A DNA stretch of 16,928 nt from Spirochaetaceae bacterium (GCA_031280705.1 JAITGJ010000169.1:1-16928), one strand, 5' to 3'. Positions 1 to 6,462 are shown, counted from the stretch's first letter. A program made the numbers and translations. Notes: a model not told the origin generated them from the sequence alone.

Positions 1-247
1 ACCATACACCGTAAAGATTTATCGTCTCTCCCACGCCCGGAAATACCCGCCGCCGCGCGGCGGATGGCCATCATCCTCCAACAATCACTCAGGGAGCCTC
101 TTATCGCACTTATTAACCCGGTAACGGGCGTTTTGCGCCGTATGCGGGCGCGGCTTTATCCTCCATTACTCCGGCAAAGGAGCGAACAGAGATTAAGGCG
201 TGAGTTCTGCCTTGCAAATAATACGCAAAGCACCGCCACCATAAGGC
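1..247. other. Left-edge stretch with no recognisable gene
   Basis: I see no convincing gene here. Both strands carry short open frames (about 70 codons) that run into the neighbouring tandem repeat, have no clear ribosome binding site and resemble no family I know. There is a GC palindrome near 49-63 and a small inverted repeat near 117-126. The stretch is probably intergenic, or the decayed end of something to the left. Confidence 0.4.
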
Positions 248-358
248 GGATAGAACCACTGAATAAGGGTGGATAAGTCCACTGAACAAGGGTGGATAAA
301 GCCACTCAATAAGAGTGGCTAAGTCCACTCAATAAGGGTGGATAGAGCCACTCAATAG
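248..358. repeat. 23-bp tandem repeat array, 4.8 units
   Basis: Five head-to-tail units start at 248, 271, 294, 317 and 340; the fifth is cut short at about 358. The unit is approximately GGATARNNCCACTSAATAAGGGT. The variation sits in the central purines and in the C/G after CCACT. Each unit joins the next so that CCACT pairs with AGTGG or GGGTGG across the boundary, giving repeated small hairpins. Two boundaries (268-276 and 291-299) read TTATCCACC on the minus strand, one base from the DnaA-box consensus TTATCCACA. The array ends about 140 bp before the lipoprotein gene at 497. There is no unique spacer, so it is not a CRISPR array. Confidence 0.9.
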
Positions 359-496
359 CATTGGGAAAAGCCGCCGTCCCGCGCGTGTTTTGTTTTGCAG
401 ACGAAGACGCGCGGGCGGCGGGTACCCTGCCCGTATGGGCGGGGAATACGCGGGTGATTCTACAGGGAATTGCCCGCAAAAACAAGGAGCTTTTCT

Positions 497-919
497 ATGA
501 ACAAGAGAAGCACAGTAGTATTGGTCAGCCTGATGGCGTTTATCGCGGCATGTGGGCTGAGTCTCGCCGGTTGTAAAGATGACATACAGGATGTGTCTAT
601 CGTAGCCAACAAGGCCCCCGCGCCCGGCAATGTTGCCGTAACTAAAGAAAGCGGCGACGTTATCATAAAGTTTGACGCGGTAGACGATGCCACTGGGTAT
701 TACCTGTATGTAAAAAAACAGGGTAACAAACTGTTTAACCAATTGAGTACTTCCTCCATGACCGAGGCTGACGGTAGGATTACCGTAACCATTTCTTCGC
801 CTTCTTCTTATGGTATTACTTCCGGCAAATACGAAATTGGCGTACAAACCAGTGGGCTGATTACCGGTGGAAATATGGGTGCCCCTTCAGACCCGGTGTG
901 GGTGACTTTAGACTACTGA
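497..919 (+). CDS. Small putative lipoprotein with an FN3-like domain
   Basis: A 140-residue protein, predicted to be exported and lipid-anchored. Residues 1-26 form a lipoprotein signal: Lys3-Arg4, a hydrophobic core, then the lipobox LAGC with Cys26 as the acylation site. The mature part begins with an acidic linker (KDD) and then reads like one fibronectin type III-like beta sandwich: a proline/valine start (APAPGNVAV), a central DATGYYLYVK strand and a Ser/Gly-rich end. The ATG at 497 is chosen over the earlier in-frame TTG at 470 because AAGGAG (484-489) sits at the right distance and the signal peptide starts cleanly there. The gene stands alone, with a terminator behind it and a tandem repeat array before it. 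An FN3 domain suggests binding of protein or polysaccharide, but no ligand can be named. The lipoprotein call is firm; the domain call is moderate. Confidence 0.8.
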   Translation: MNKRSTVVLVSLMAFIAACGLSLAGCKDDIQDVSIVANKAPAPGNVAVTKESGDVIIKFDAVDDATGYYLYVKKQGNKLFNQLSTSSMTEADGRITVTISSPSSYGITSGKYEIGVQTSGLITGGNMGAPSDPVWVTLDY

Positions 920-1030
920 TGCGGCGGTGGCGCGCGCCGGCAGCAATGCCGCCGCGCCGGGCGGGGAAAGCACGGTATGCCTGTTCAGCCCGGCGCGGGG
1001 CGGGGCGGCAGGATGCGTGTATTCCCGCCC

Positions 1031-1084
1031 GCGTCAAAGCCGCACGGGAGGGCGCGCCCTTTCGGCGGCTTTGACGCATTTTTT
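1031..1084 (+). terminator. Rho-independent terminator of the FN3-like lipoprotein gene
   Basis: A 13-bp perfect stem (GCGTCAAAGCCGC at 1031-1043 with its complement at 1065-1077) is followed by ATTTTTT. The loop itself holds a self-complementary AGGGCGCGCCCT. A second GC hairpin (arms at 953-962 and 988-997) lies between the stop codon and this terminator. Confidence 0.85.
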
Positions 1085-1113
1085 CGATAACCGGCCGGTT
1101 GGCGGACAGTCCA

Positions 1114-1851
1114 CTACGTTTTTCTGAAACACCAGTACCGCGCGTTTGTTTCATCCCGCGCCCCGCTGTTTTTATCCAGCAGCAAATCCGTTCCGTTTTC
1201 CGTTACGGTAAATCCCGGCAAAAACCTGCCAAATAATGTTTCATATTCCGCCCGTGTACGGTATATCGCGTTGTATTTTGTTTTAAGCTCCTTTGAGTCA
1301 AAATCCTTTAAGGTCAGCCGTGTCTTGAGCAGGCTGGTTGTGTCCTGTATGTATAACAGCGAACCTGCTCCGGTAAGGCCGTCCATGTATCCATACAGTT
1401 TATGCAGGTCTTCATCGTTGATATACATGGATACCTCTGTGGCGATTACGATATCGTATGTTTCCCGTAATTTTGTTGTGTCAATGTCCGTCGCCGGCAT
1501 ACAGTAAAACCTTATGTCATCACGGTCCCGGAAATACGCGCCTGCCGTTTTTATAAATTCTTCCGAAAAATCAATGCCGTCATAGGCTTTTATGATGGGC
1601 TCCAGGTTATATGCCCACCTGCCGATGCCGCAGCCTATATCCAGCACAGTCTTTTTGCCGCCGCCGGTAAAATCAAGAACTATGCGCGCTTCTTTCCGGT
1701 TATGTAAATCCGCGCTGTTCTCGCCAAAATCATATCCCAGCAAAACTGATTTTAACGATGAGTCTTTTTTCGCGTTATTGTTCCAGAACGTTTTTACGCT
1801 TTCACTGTCGATACGGGCGTTTTCCCCATAAATTCTTCCGGCGGTTTCCAT
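1114..1851 (-). CDS. Class I SAM-dependent methyltransferase
   Basis: A 245-residue soluble protein with a Rossmann-type methyltransferase fold. Motif I is VLDIGCGIGRWA (residues 69-80), which binds the methionine part of SAM. The acidic residue after strand 2 is in YDGIDFSEEF, and a motif II/III region lies around DIVIATEVSMYI. It resembles the generic UbiE/Methyltransf_25 group that methylates small molecules. The substrate cannot be read from the sequence. The ATG at 1851 has a strong GGGGAGG about eight bases upstream. Base composition is somewhat more AT-rich than in the housekeeping genes to the right. It has no same-strand neighbour nearby, so it is probably transcribed alone. Confidence 0.85.
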   Translation of the reverse strand: METAGRIYGENARIDSESVKTFWNNNAKKDSSLKSVLLGYDFGENSADLHNRKEARIVLDFTGGGKKTVLDIGCGIGRWAYNLEPIIKAYDGIDFSEEFIKTAGAYFRDRDDIRFYCMPATDIDTTKLRETYDIVIATEVSMYINDEDLHKLYGYMDGLTGAGSLLYIQDTTSLLKTRLTLKDFDSKELKTKYNAIYRTRAEYETLFGRFLPGFTVTENGTDLLLDKNSGARDETNARYWCFRKT

Positions 1852-1947
1852 TACTGCGCCTCCCCGTACCCGCGAGGTGGATGCGCGCCGGTACCCGCGC
1901 GGAAGGATTGATGAATTATCAGGCTTTCGGCATCTGGGGTGAGGTTT

Positions 1948-2103
1948 ATGTTTGTTTTACCTGAGTACAGCGAACCGTACGTGGACGGTATGAAAAAGCG
2001 GCAAAAAGACGCGGCGTTTAACGGGACAAGTTCACCGGCGCATCTGGGGGGGGGGGGGACGTTACAAAACGGCTTTGTATCAGTTTCATACGGTACAGGC
2101 TAA
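1948..2103 (+). CDS. Doubtful small ORF containing the poly-G tract
   Basis: A 51-codon frame starting at an ATG, with GGTGAGG just upstream (short spacing). It runs through the 13-G tract, giving four consecutive glycines, and stops at 2101. The first half (for example VDGMKKRQKDAAFNG) looks protein-like, but I recognise no family. Changing the G count by one or two would move the reading into other frames; one of these stays open for about 50 more codons. It may be a phase-variable gene, a frameshifted remnant or chance. Confidence 0.2.
   Translation: MFVLPEYSEPYVDGMKKRQKDAAFNGTSSPAHLGGGGTLQNGFVSVSYGTG
2046..2058. repeat. Homopolymer of 13 G
   Basis: An uninterrupted run of 13 G on the plus strand, far longer than any other homopolymer in the window. 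Tracts of this type are classic slipped-strand mispairing sites, and poly-G tracts near promoters or inside genes are known in treponemes. Here it lies about 195 bp upstream of the methyltransferase start on the other strand. Confidence 0.9.
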
Positions 2104-2125
2104 CGCCGGAGAAAAAATATGTCAA
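2097..2125 (-). promoter_or_regulatory. Possible promoter for the methyltransferase
   Basis: On the minus strand, a perfect -35 hexamer TTGACA (2120-2125) is followed after 17 bases by a poor -10, TAGCCT (2097-2102). Transcription would start near 2090 and carry the poly-C copy of the homopolymer in a leader of about 240 nt before the methyltransferase. The -10 is weak. Confidence 0.25.
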
Positions 2126-2311
2126 GCCAATTGTCCGGTATTTATGAAAATAATACAAAACACGTTTTCGCCGCCGTTAGGCGAAAAAATGCACGGCCTG
2201 TCCATAACGTAACCGGCATGATGGACAGACACGAATAATTGTTATTAAACGGCTTCCGCGAACCGCCCGCGCGGCCTTTCAGCCGTGGCGGCGGGTCCGC
2301 GCTGATCACTC
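2104..2311. other. Gene-free stretch
   Basis: No coding frame here looks real. It contains small GC-rich inverted repeats such as CCGCC/GGCGG around 2259-2293. With the surrounding sequence, the whole 1852-2550 interval holds only the doubtful ORF, the G tract, weak promoter-like sites and the three-hairpin element. Confidence 0.4.
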
Positions 2312-2340
2312 TGGACGGGCCGGGCGCTCTAGGCTATGCT
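2312..2340 (+). promoter_or_regulatory. Weak promoter candidate upstream of hairpin element A
   Basis: TGGACG (2312-2317), a 17-base spacer and TATGCT (2335-2340) each match four of six consensus bases. If used, the transcript would start near 2347 and include the whole three-hairpin element as a leader before the prolyl isomerase gene. Support is weak. Confidence 0.25.
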
Positions 2341-2398
2341 GATAAGGCGAGGCCCGGACGGGCGCGCGTTCAGGCCGTATATCCTGAAAAATCATGAG

Positions 2399-2529
2399 AG
2401 TTATTCTGAAACTGCGCCAACCTGGCGAAGTTTCAGAACAACTTCCGCTTAAAACTGCGGTTTCGCAAGGCTAAAGCCGTGCGGAACCGCAGGACTTGTG
2501 AAGAAACCAACCGGGTTTCGGAACAAGTC
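2399..2529 (+). repeat. Three-hairpin element, copy A, upstream of the FKBP gene
   Basis: Three adjacent stem-loops. H1: arms 2399-2413 and 2429-2443, with an inner CGCC/GGCG. H2: CTGCGGTT at 2455-2462 with AACCGCAG at 2485-2492, plus inner CGCA/TGCG and GGC/GCC. H3: GACTTGT at 2493-2499 with ACAAGTC at 2523-2529, plus inner GAAACC/GGTTTC. It ends 21 bases before the ATG at 2551. A diverged copy in the opposite orientation lies at 4579-4706. The stems keep pairing through changes on both sides, while the H1-H2 linker (AACTTCCGCT) and the H3 loop (AACCGG) are kept. This could be a structured 5' leader RNA or a palindromic mobile repeat of REP/MITE type. Confidence 0.75.
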
Positions 2530-2550
2530 TATTATTCACCGGAACCTGCA

Positions 2551-3321
2551 ATGAGCAAAAAAACCGAGACCGCCGCCATATCACCGTGTAACCGGAGCCG
2601 TCCGCGAAAAATACCGGGCAGGGGCGCGGCTCTTGCCGCCCATACCGTTTTTGTAATCACCCTGGCCGTGTTTTCCGGCTGCGCTACCGCCGGAAGCGGC
2701 GGCGCGCCGGGCGGGGGAGTTCCCTCCGCGCGCGCGGACACAAGTTACGCCTTCGGTATGTGGATGGGCATGAGCCTCCGCGAAGAGGGCATTTTCTACA
2801 ACTTTGATTACGCCGAACTTATGCGCGGCGTTCGTGATATTATTGAGGGACGGGATCCCCGGCTTGAAACCGAAACCGCCGCCGCCCTGATGCAGACGGC
2901 CTCGCGTGAAAGCCGCGCGCGCATCGCCGAAGAAAACCGGCGCGCGGGAGAAGCCTTTCTCGCGGAAAATATTAAACGCGCGGAAGTTTCGGTTACTTCA
3001 AGCGGCCTCCAGTACGAGGCGCTCACCCGGGGAAGCGGCGCGCACCCTTCCGCGTCCGACACGGTGCGCCTCAATTACGAACTTTCCCTCGTTGACGGCG
3101 CCGTCCTTGGAAGCACCTTTGCCGAGGGCAGGCCGGTGGATATACCCATCGCGCAGGTAATTCCGGGCTTTGCCGAAGGCATTCAACTGATGCCTGTGGG
3201 CAGCACCTTTAAGCTCTATATGCCCCCCGCGCTTGCGTATGGAGAGGAAGGCAGTGCCGGCATTCCCCCCGGTGCGGCGCTCGTATTTAAGGTAGAATTA
3301 CTGTCGATAGTGCGGCAGTAA
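2551..3321 (+). CDS. Lipoprotein FKBP-type peptidyl-prolyl cis-trans isomerase
   Basis: A 256-residue protein expected to speed proline isomerisation during folding of exported proteins. Residues 1-44 hold a basic N-terminus, a hydrophobic stretch and the lipobox FSGC (Cys44), so it should be an envelope lipoprotein. Next is a helical dimerisation-type segment (from about SYAFGMWMGMSL, with an alanine- and arginine-rich helix), as in Mip/FkpA. The C-terminal FKBP domain follows: SGLQYEAL, then VIPGFAEGIQLMPVGS, LAYGEEGSAGIPPGAALVF and the final VELLSI strand, which is the family's typical order. The ATG at 2551 is preferred over an in-frame GTG at 2479, because the longer form would start inside the conserved hairpin element. 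The ribosome binding site is poor (GGAACC). The gene converges with the NDK gene. Confidence 0.88.
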   Translation: MSKKTETAAISPCNRSRPRKIPGRGAALAAHTVFVITLAVFSGCATAGSGGAPGGGVPSARADTSYAFGMWMGMSLREEGIFYNFDYAELMRGVRDIIEGRDPRLETETAAALMQTASRESRARIAEENRRAGEAFLAENIKRAEVSVTSSGLQYEALTRGSGAHPSASDTVRLNYELSLVDGAVLGSTFAEGRPVDIPIAQVIPGFAEGIQLMPVGSTFKLYMPPALAYGEEGSAGIPPGAALVFKVELLSIVRQ

Positions 3322-3347
3322 AAAACGCCCGCGCCCCGCGGCGCGGG
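3320..3347 (-). terminator. Rho-independent terminator of the NDK gene
   Basis: An 8-bp perfect GC stem (3328-3335 with 3340-3347, CCCGCGCC/GGCGCGGG) is followed on the minus strand by a T run (the A run at 3320-3325). It begins nine bases after the NDK stop. The T run overlaps the stop codon of the convergent FKBP gene, so the two genes end almost on top of each other. Confidence 0.8.
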
Positions 3348-3355
3348 ACAGACAG

Positions 3356-4549
3356 TCAGTCTCTTCCTGAAAGGTCCTTTCTCGAAAGGCGGCTGTTGAT
3401 AATTTCCAGCACCTTGTTTTCGCGGATCTTTACGATTTCCTGTTCCCGCGCTACCGCTTCCGGCGAATCCGAGGCATGCGCGGTATTTTCCATCACATTG
3501 CTGCCAAACTCCCGCCGCACCGTGCCGCTTGGAGCCTTGAGGGGATCCGTCGGTCCCAGCACGTCGCGAATTTTCGCAATGGCGTCTTCTCCCTCGTAGT
3601 ACAGTATCAGTGTCATCACGCCGCCGGGTTTTTGGCATTCGCTTTCGGGACATTCTTCCGGGCGGGCGCCGGACATAAATTTGATGATCCGGCGGAACTG
3701 ATCCCGCGCATAGGCCGTCCCCACGGACCCCGCGAGCACCGCTTCCGTTTCGTCATCCAGGGCAACATCAAGCTCCCGTTCAAGAATTTCTTTCGCTTTT
3801 TTTCCGTAAATGGGCGCAAGCCGTTTTTGCAGCGCCCCTTCCACCGGCCCGTAAAATTCCAGCGCCTCCGCAAGGGAAAAACGGTGCACCTTGATGCCGA
3901 TCATCCTGAGCCCGGTCCGGGAAAACATATCAATAATGGTGCCGGGTTTTGCCGAATGATGCGTCCAGTTGTCGGGCTTGATGATCACGAGGGTATTCTG
4001 GATGTTCCCGTCCCGGACCGCAGCGCTGTTTCGTATCAGGTTTTCCTGTCCCGTGAGAAACCGGGCGAAAATTCTAAAATCTTCGTCAGCGTCCTTTTGG
4101 CTGCGCGGCGTCAGCACCGCGGGCTCAAAATAGACAACCCGGGACGGATCGCCCTCCGCATAGATCAGATCGGAATAGGTGTCGCGGATCGTTTCGCTGG
4201 AAAAAGAATCAACGTTCGCGTTTTCGGGATGAATATGGCCGCAAATCTTTACAAGTTTATCGCAGGCGTCTTCCCCCCGGAACAGCAGCAGCATGGAACG
4301 GTGCCGCTTTCCGGCGGAAGGACCGATCTTCTGCTCAACATAATCGGCGAGCAGCGTAACCGCGTTTCCCGGATTTTCCCGGCGAAGATTTGCCGCCCAG
4401 TCTTTGACCAGCGCTTCATCCGGCGCGATCATCTGGGCGCCGACCAGTTCCAGGTCCGCCTGGGAAAGCAGCCGGGACAATACGCCGCCTATCCTGCTTT
4501 TCGCGATGGTATAGGGCGTTACCATCACATACGAAAGTGTCGTACTCAT
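3356..4549 (-). CDS. ndk: Two-domain nucleoside diphosphate kinase, N-domain apparently inactive
   Basis: A 397-residue protein built from two NDK-like domains; ordinary NDK has about 140-150 residues. The C-terminal domain (about 185-380) has LVIIKPDNW at its start, SGTVRREFGSN, and the active-site motif NTAHASDS with His358. It should transfer the gamma phosphate between NTPs and NDPs through phospho-histidine. It carries an insertion of roughly 60 residues (about 235-300) between these blocks. The N-terminal domain (about 5-165) follows the same plan (YVMVTPYTIAKSRIGGVLSRL, then ETIRDTYSD), but where the His motif should be it reads VVYFEPAVLTPRS, so it looks catalytically dead. AAGGAGAGG precedes the ATG. 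Spirochaetes are known to carry long NDK proteins; the function of the first domain is unclear. Hairpin element B lies directly upstream. Confidence 0.85.
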   Translation of the reverse strand: MSTTLSYVMVTPYTIAKSRIGGVLSRLLSQADLELVGAQMIAPDEALVKDWAANLRRENPGNAVTLLADYVEQKIGPSAGKRHRSMLLLFRGEDACDKLVKICGHIHPENANVDSFSSETIRDTYSDLIYAEGDPSRVVYFEPAVLTPRSQKDADEDFRIFARFLTGQENLIRNSAAVRDGNIQNTLVIIKPDNWTHHSAKPGTIIDMFSRTGLRMIGIKVHRFSLAEALEFYGPVEGALQKRLAPIYGKKAKEILERELDVALDDETEAVLAGSVGTAYARDQFRRIIKFMSGARPEECPESECQKPGGVMTLILYYEGEDAIAKIRDVLGPTDPLKAPSGTVRREFGSNVMENTAHASDSPEAVAREQEIVKIRENKVLEIINSRLSRKDLSGRD

Positions 4550-4578
4550 GTTCCTCTCCTTGTATGTAATTGTTATTA

Positions 4579-4706
4579 GACTTGTTCAATAACCCGGTTG
4601 GTTATTTCACAAGTCCTGCAATTTCTCGCCCCGGCGCTGCGCTTTAGGGCTGCGAAATTGCATTTTTTAGCGGAAGTTGTTTAACAACTGAAGTTATTAA
4701 ACAACT
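4579..4706 (-). repeat. Three-hairpin element, copy B, upstream of the NDK gene
   Basis: Inverted, diverged copy of the element at 2399-2529. H1: arms 4675-4689 and 4692-4706, 15 bp with one wobble. H2: TGCAATTTC at 4617-4625 with GAAATTGCA at 4654-4662. H3: GACTTGT at 4579-4585 with ACAAGTC at 4609-4615, plus inner AATAACC/GGTTATT. It ends 29 bases before the NDK start codon. Beyond H1, an extra arm near 4713-4726 (AACAACTTCTGCTT on the plus strand) could pair with the H1-H2 linker instead, so an alternative fold that competes with H1 is possible. A TATAAT on the minus strand just upstream suggests the element is transcribed. Confidence 0.75.
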
Positions 4707-4751
4707 CTATTAAAACAACTTCTGCTTAGAGTCTGTCTATTAGGTGGACCC

Positions 4752-4780
4752 ATTATAGACAGGTTTCCCTAAAACTTAAA
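4752..4780 (-). promoter_or_regulatory. Probable promoter of the NDK gene
   Basis: A perfect TATAAT -10 on the minus strand (4752-4757) with a weak TTTAAG -35 at 17 bases (4775-4780). The -10 is part of a small inverted repeat CTGTCTAT/ATAGACAG. Transcription would begin near 4745, giving a leader of about 195 nt that contains all of hairpin element B. Confidence 0.5.
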
Positions 4781-4834
4781 ACTGAACAAAACGCGCCGCG
4801 TCCATAAATCTCCTTCGGGGCGGCACGGGTGTTT

Positions 4835-5473
4835 TTAATACCGCATAATCACCGGAAGGCGCAAAATGGTTTTAAGCTTTTCCGGGTCTGTTTTTGCCGC
4901 GTCATTAAGATAGATTTCGTGATGCTTGCGGACCGGGTGCCAGCCTTCCCGCATACGGTGCGCGTCCATGTACGCCTTGATTTTTTTGATGGACGCCGTT
5001 TCGCGGGAGCGGGGACCGGTGTGCAGTATTTGTACGCTGTACCCTTCGGTATAGGTCCAGAAGCGCACTTTCGCGGTGTCCAGTTCAGGATATGTGCGGG
5101 CGCATGCTTCCCGGGCCCATGCAAAGTCCGCCTCTTCCACAAAATCGGGCTGGCGCAGCATACAGCAAAAAAGCCACTTATGCCGGGGAATTTTCAGTTC
5201 CCGGCGGCCCAGGTCCCCCCAGAAATAACTTTCCAGCGGCGGTATTTTATACTCAAAATATCCCGGTATCCGCCGTCCGCCCTTTTTGCTGTCCCGGATA
5301 ATAGTGGCGAGGGCATACACGGTTTCAACGCCCACATGATACTTTTTGTTTCCGGTCCCGCACATTCCCTGCGCCATGATAAATTTCATGGGGGGGACCA
5401 TAATTTCCTCCGGTTCCGCGCGGGCGGTATAGTATTCCTTTTCTACCTTCACAAAATCAAAAACTGCCGGCAT
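4835..5473 (-). CDS. GyrI-like small-molecule-binding domain protein
   Basis: A 212-residue soluble protein that matches my memory of the GyrI-like/COG4832 group. It has an N-terminal DFVKVEKEYYTA segment, MAQGMCGTGN, a WGDLGRRELKIPR block, KVRFWTYTEGYSVQILHTGP in the middle, and a C-terminal KIKAYMDAHRM...HHEIYLNDAAKTDPEKLKTILRLPV. In this group the last part is the usual end of the fold that binds small hydrophobic ligands. There is no DNA-binding domain, so it is a stand-alone ligand-binding or detoxifying protein. Its actual ligand is unknown. GAGG lies six bases before the ATG, inside the last codons of the upstream phosphatase gene. Only two bases separate the two genes, so they are surely co-transcribed and probably translationally coupled. 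Confidence 0.75.
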   Translation of the reverse strand: MPAVFDFVKVEKEYYTARAEPEEIMVPPMKFIMAQGMCGTGNKKYHVGVETVYALATIIRDSKKGGRRIPGYFEYKIPPLESYFWGDLGRRELKIPRHKWLFCCMLRQPDFVEEADFAWAREACARTYPELDTAKVRFWTYTEGYSVQILHTGPRSRETASIKKIKAYMDAHRMREGWHPVRKHHEIYLNDAAKTDPEKLKTILRLPVIMRY

Positions 5474-5475
5474 GG

Positions 5476-6276
5476 TTATCCTCCCGATCCGGTATCAAAA
5501 GGAGCGGACACCGTTTTCCGGTTCGTGTCCGGCTCAACATACAGTTCCCGCAGGACGGCCGGAGCCGCGCCCAGGGTTTCCACAAGATAGCGCTCCATGC
5601 CTCCCATCCCGGTATCAATAACATGCAGCGCGCTCATGATAAAATTCCGCCGGACGGTCATGTACGGTTCAGCCGCGGGATACCGCGCGATAATGGCGTC
5701 GTATTTTCCCGCGAGGCACGGCGCGGAAAGACAGTAATCTTCAATAATGGTTTCCCGCGCCGCCCCCAGCGCGGCAAGAATGAGCGCGGCGGCAAGGCCC
5801 GTCCGGTCCTTTCCGGCGCTGCAATGAAAAAGAAGCGGAACCTTTTCCCGGTCCGCAAGAAGGGCAAAAAGGGTCCGGTACTGGTCTATCCCCGCGGCGG
5901 GAAGCCGCCGGTAGAGCGTTTCCATGTTGGCTTCGGCCTCTGCCACGGTTTTCGCGCCAAAAAAGTCAACAATCGCGCCGGTTCTGAGCGAAAGGGCGCA
6001 GGTTTCCCGTACCGTGGCAAGACTGCTGTCCGGGTTAAGGTCCCGTTCCTCCTGATCACGAAAATCAACGATAGTGCGTATGTCCCGCGCTTCCAGTTCC
6101 GCCTTTGCCTCCGGCAAAAGACCGGGAAAGTCTCCCGCGCGGTAGAGAAGCCCCCATTTTACCGTGCCGCCCCGGACCGCGTATCCCCCCAGGTCCCGCA
6201 CATTGTAAAGCCCCGGCAGGGGAATAATCCGTGTATTCCGGTTCTGTTCGTCTATTTCCATTCTGGCGCCGCTCAC
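5476..6276 (-). CDS. Tyrosine-phosphatase-family protein (Y_phosphatase3 type)
   Basis: A 266-residue protein of the atypical tyrosine/lipid phosphatase family. The P-loop HCSAGKDRTG is at residues 151-160, with catalytic Cys152 and Arg158. The family's N-terminal signature LPGLYNVRDLGGY (20-32) and the strand TIVDFRDQEERD (68-79) are present. Such enzymes remove phosphate from phosphotyrosine, and some act on phosphoinositides. No signal peptide is visible, so it is likely cytoplasmic. The start is a GTG with AAAGGAT upstream; an internal ATG five codons later is possible. It is the first gene of a pair with the GyrI-like protein and is divergent from enolase across about 190 bp. The substrate is unknown. 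Confidence 0.82.
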   Translation of the reverse strand: MSGARMEIDEQNRNTRIIPLPGLYNVRDLGGYAVRGGTVKWGLLYRAGDFPGLLPEAKAELEARDIRTIVDFRDQEERDLNPDSSLATVRETCALSLRTGAIVDFFGAKTVAEAEANMETLYRRLPAAGIDQYRTLFALLADREKVPLLFHCSAGKDRTGLAAALILAALGAARETIIEDYCLSAPCLAGKYDAIIARYPAAEPYMTVRRNFIMSALHVIDTGMGGMERYLVETLGAAPAVLRELYVEPDTNRKTVSAPFDTGSGG

Positions 6277-6384
6277 GCTGTCATCCTTTTATAAGTGTAG
6301 CCTGCCCCGCCTGTCCGCGCAATGCCCCGCCCAAAGCGGCGGAGCGGAAGGCGCGGCGTACGGCGGGTAATTTGGCGGAAACCC

Positions 6385-6413
6385 TTGACTTCCCGCGCAA
6401 GAAAAACGAAAAT
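6385..6413 (+). promoter_or_regulatory. Probable promoter of enolase
   Basis: TTGACT (five of six consensus bases, 6385-6390), a 17-base spacer and GAAAAT (four of six, 6408-6413). Initiation seven bases on would fall at 6420, which is the A of a small upstream ORF's ATG. Confidence 0.45.
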
Positions 6414-6419
6414 TTCTAC

Positions 6420-6461
6420 ATGATCAATTTTTTATCATCATCTACGCAAAATTGGAGGTAG
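6420..6461 (+). CDS. Possible 13-codon leader ORF before enolase
   Basis: ATG at 6420 reads MINFLSSSTQNWR and stops at a TAG one base before the enolase ATG. The enolase Shine-Dalgarno sequence lies inside its last codons, so translation of this frame would pass over the ribosome site. It has no ribosome site of its own and could only be read from a leaderless transcript starting at 6420. It may well be chance. Confidence 0.2.
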   Translation: MINFLSSSTQNWR

Positions 6462-6462
6462 C

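Noticed and set aside
113..328. A 71-codon minus-strand frame through the tandem repeat
   Set aside because: Its N-terminal half is only translated repeat units (IHPY/LSG-type text), there is no ribosome site at its start, and no family is recognised.
248..358. CRISPR array
   Set aside because: The units are contiguous with no unique spacers, and no cas gene is nearby.
3476..4579. A 367-codon open frame on the plus strand
   Set aside because: It is antisense to the clear NDK gene, has no family features, and is explained by the GC-rich codon pattern of the opposite strand.
4577..4662. tRNA-like fold in the hairpin element
   Set aside because: Only separate stem-loops are present, with no acceptor stem, no T-loop GTTCRANNC box and no CCA.
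4698..4711. A 14-base identity (TAAACAACTCTATT) with 10884-10897 at the EFR1 start
   Set aside because: One 14-base match is about what chance gives in a window of this size. The second site is explained by the flavodoxin N-terminus coding, and the surrounding element is absent.
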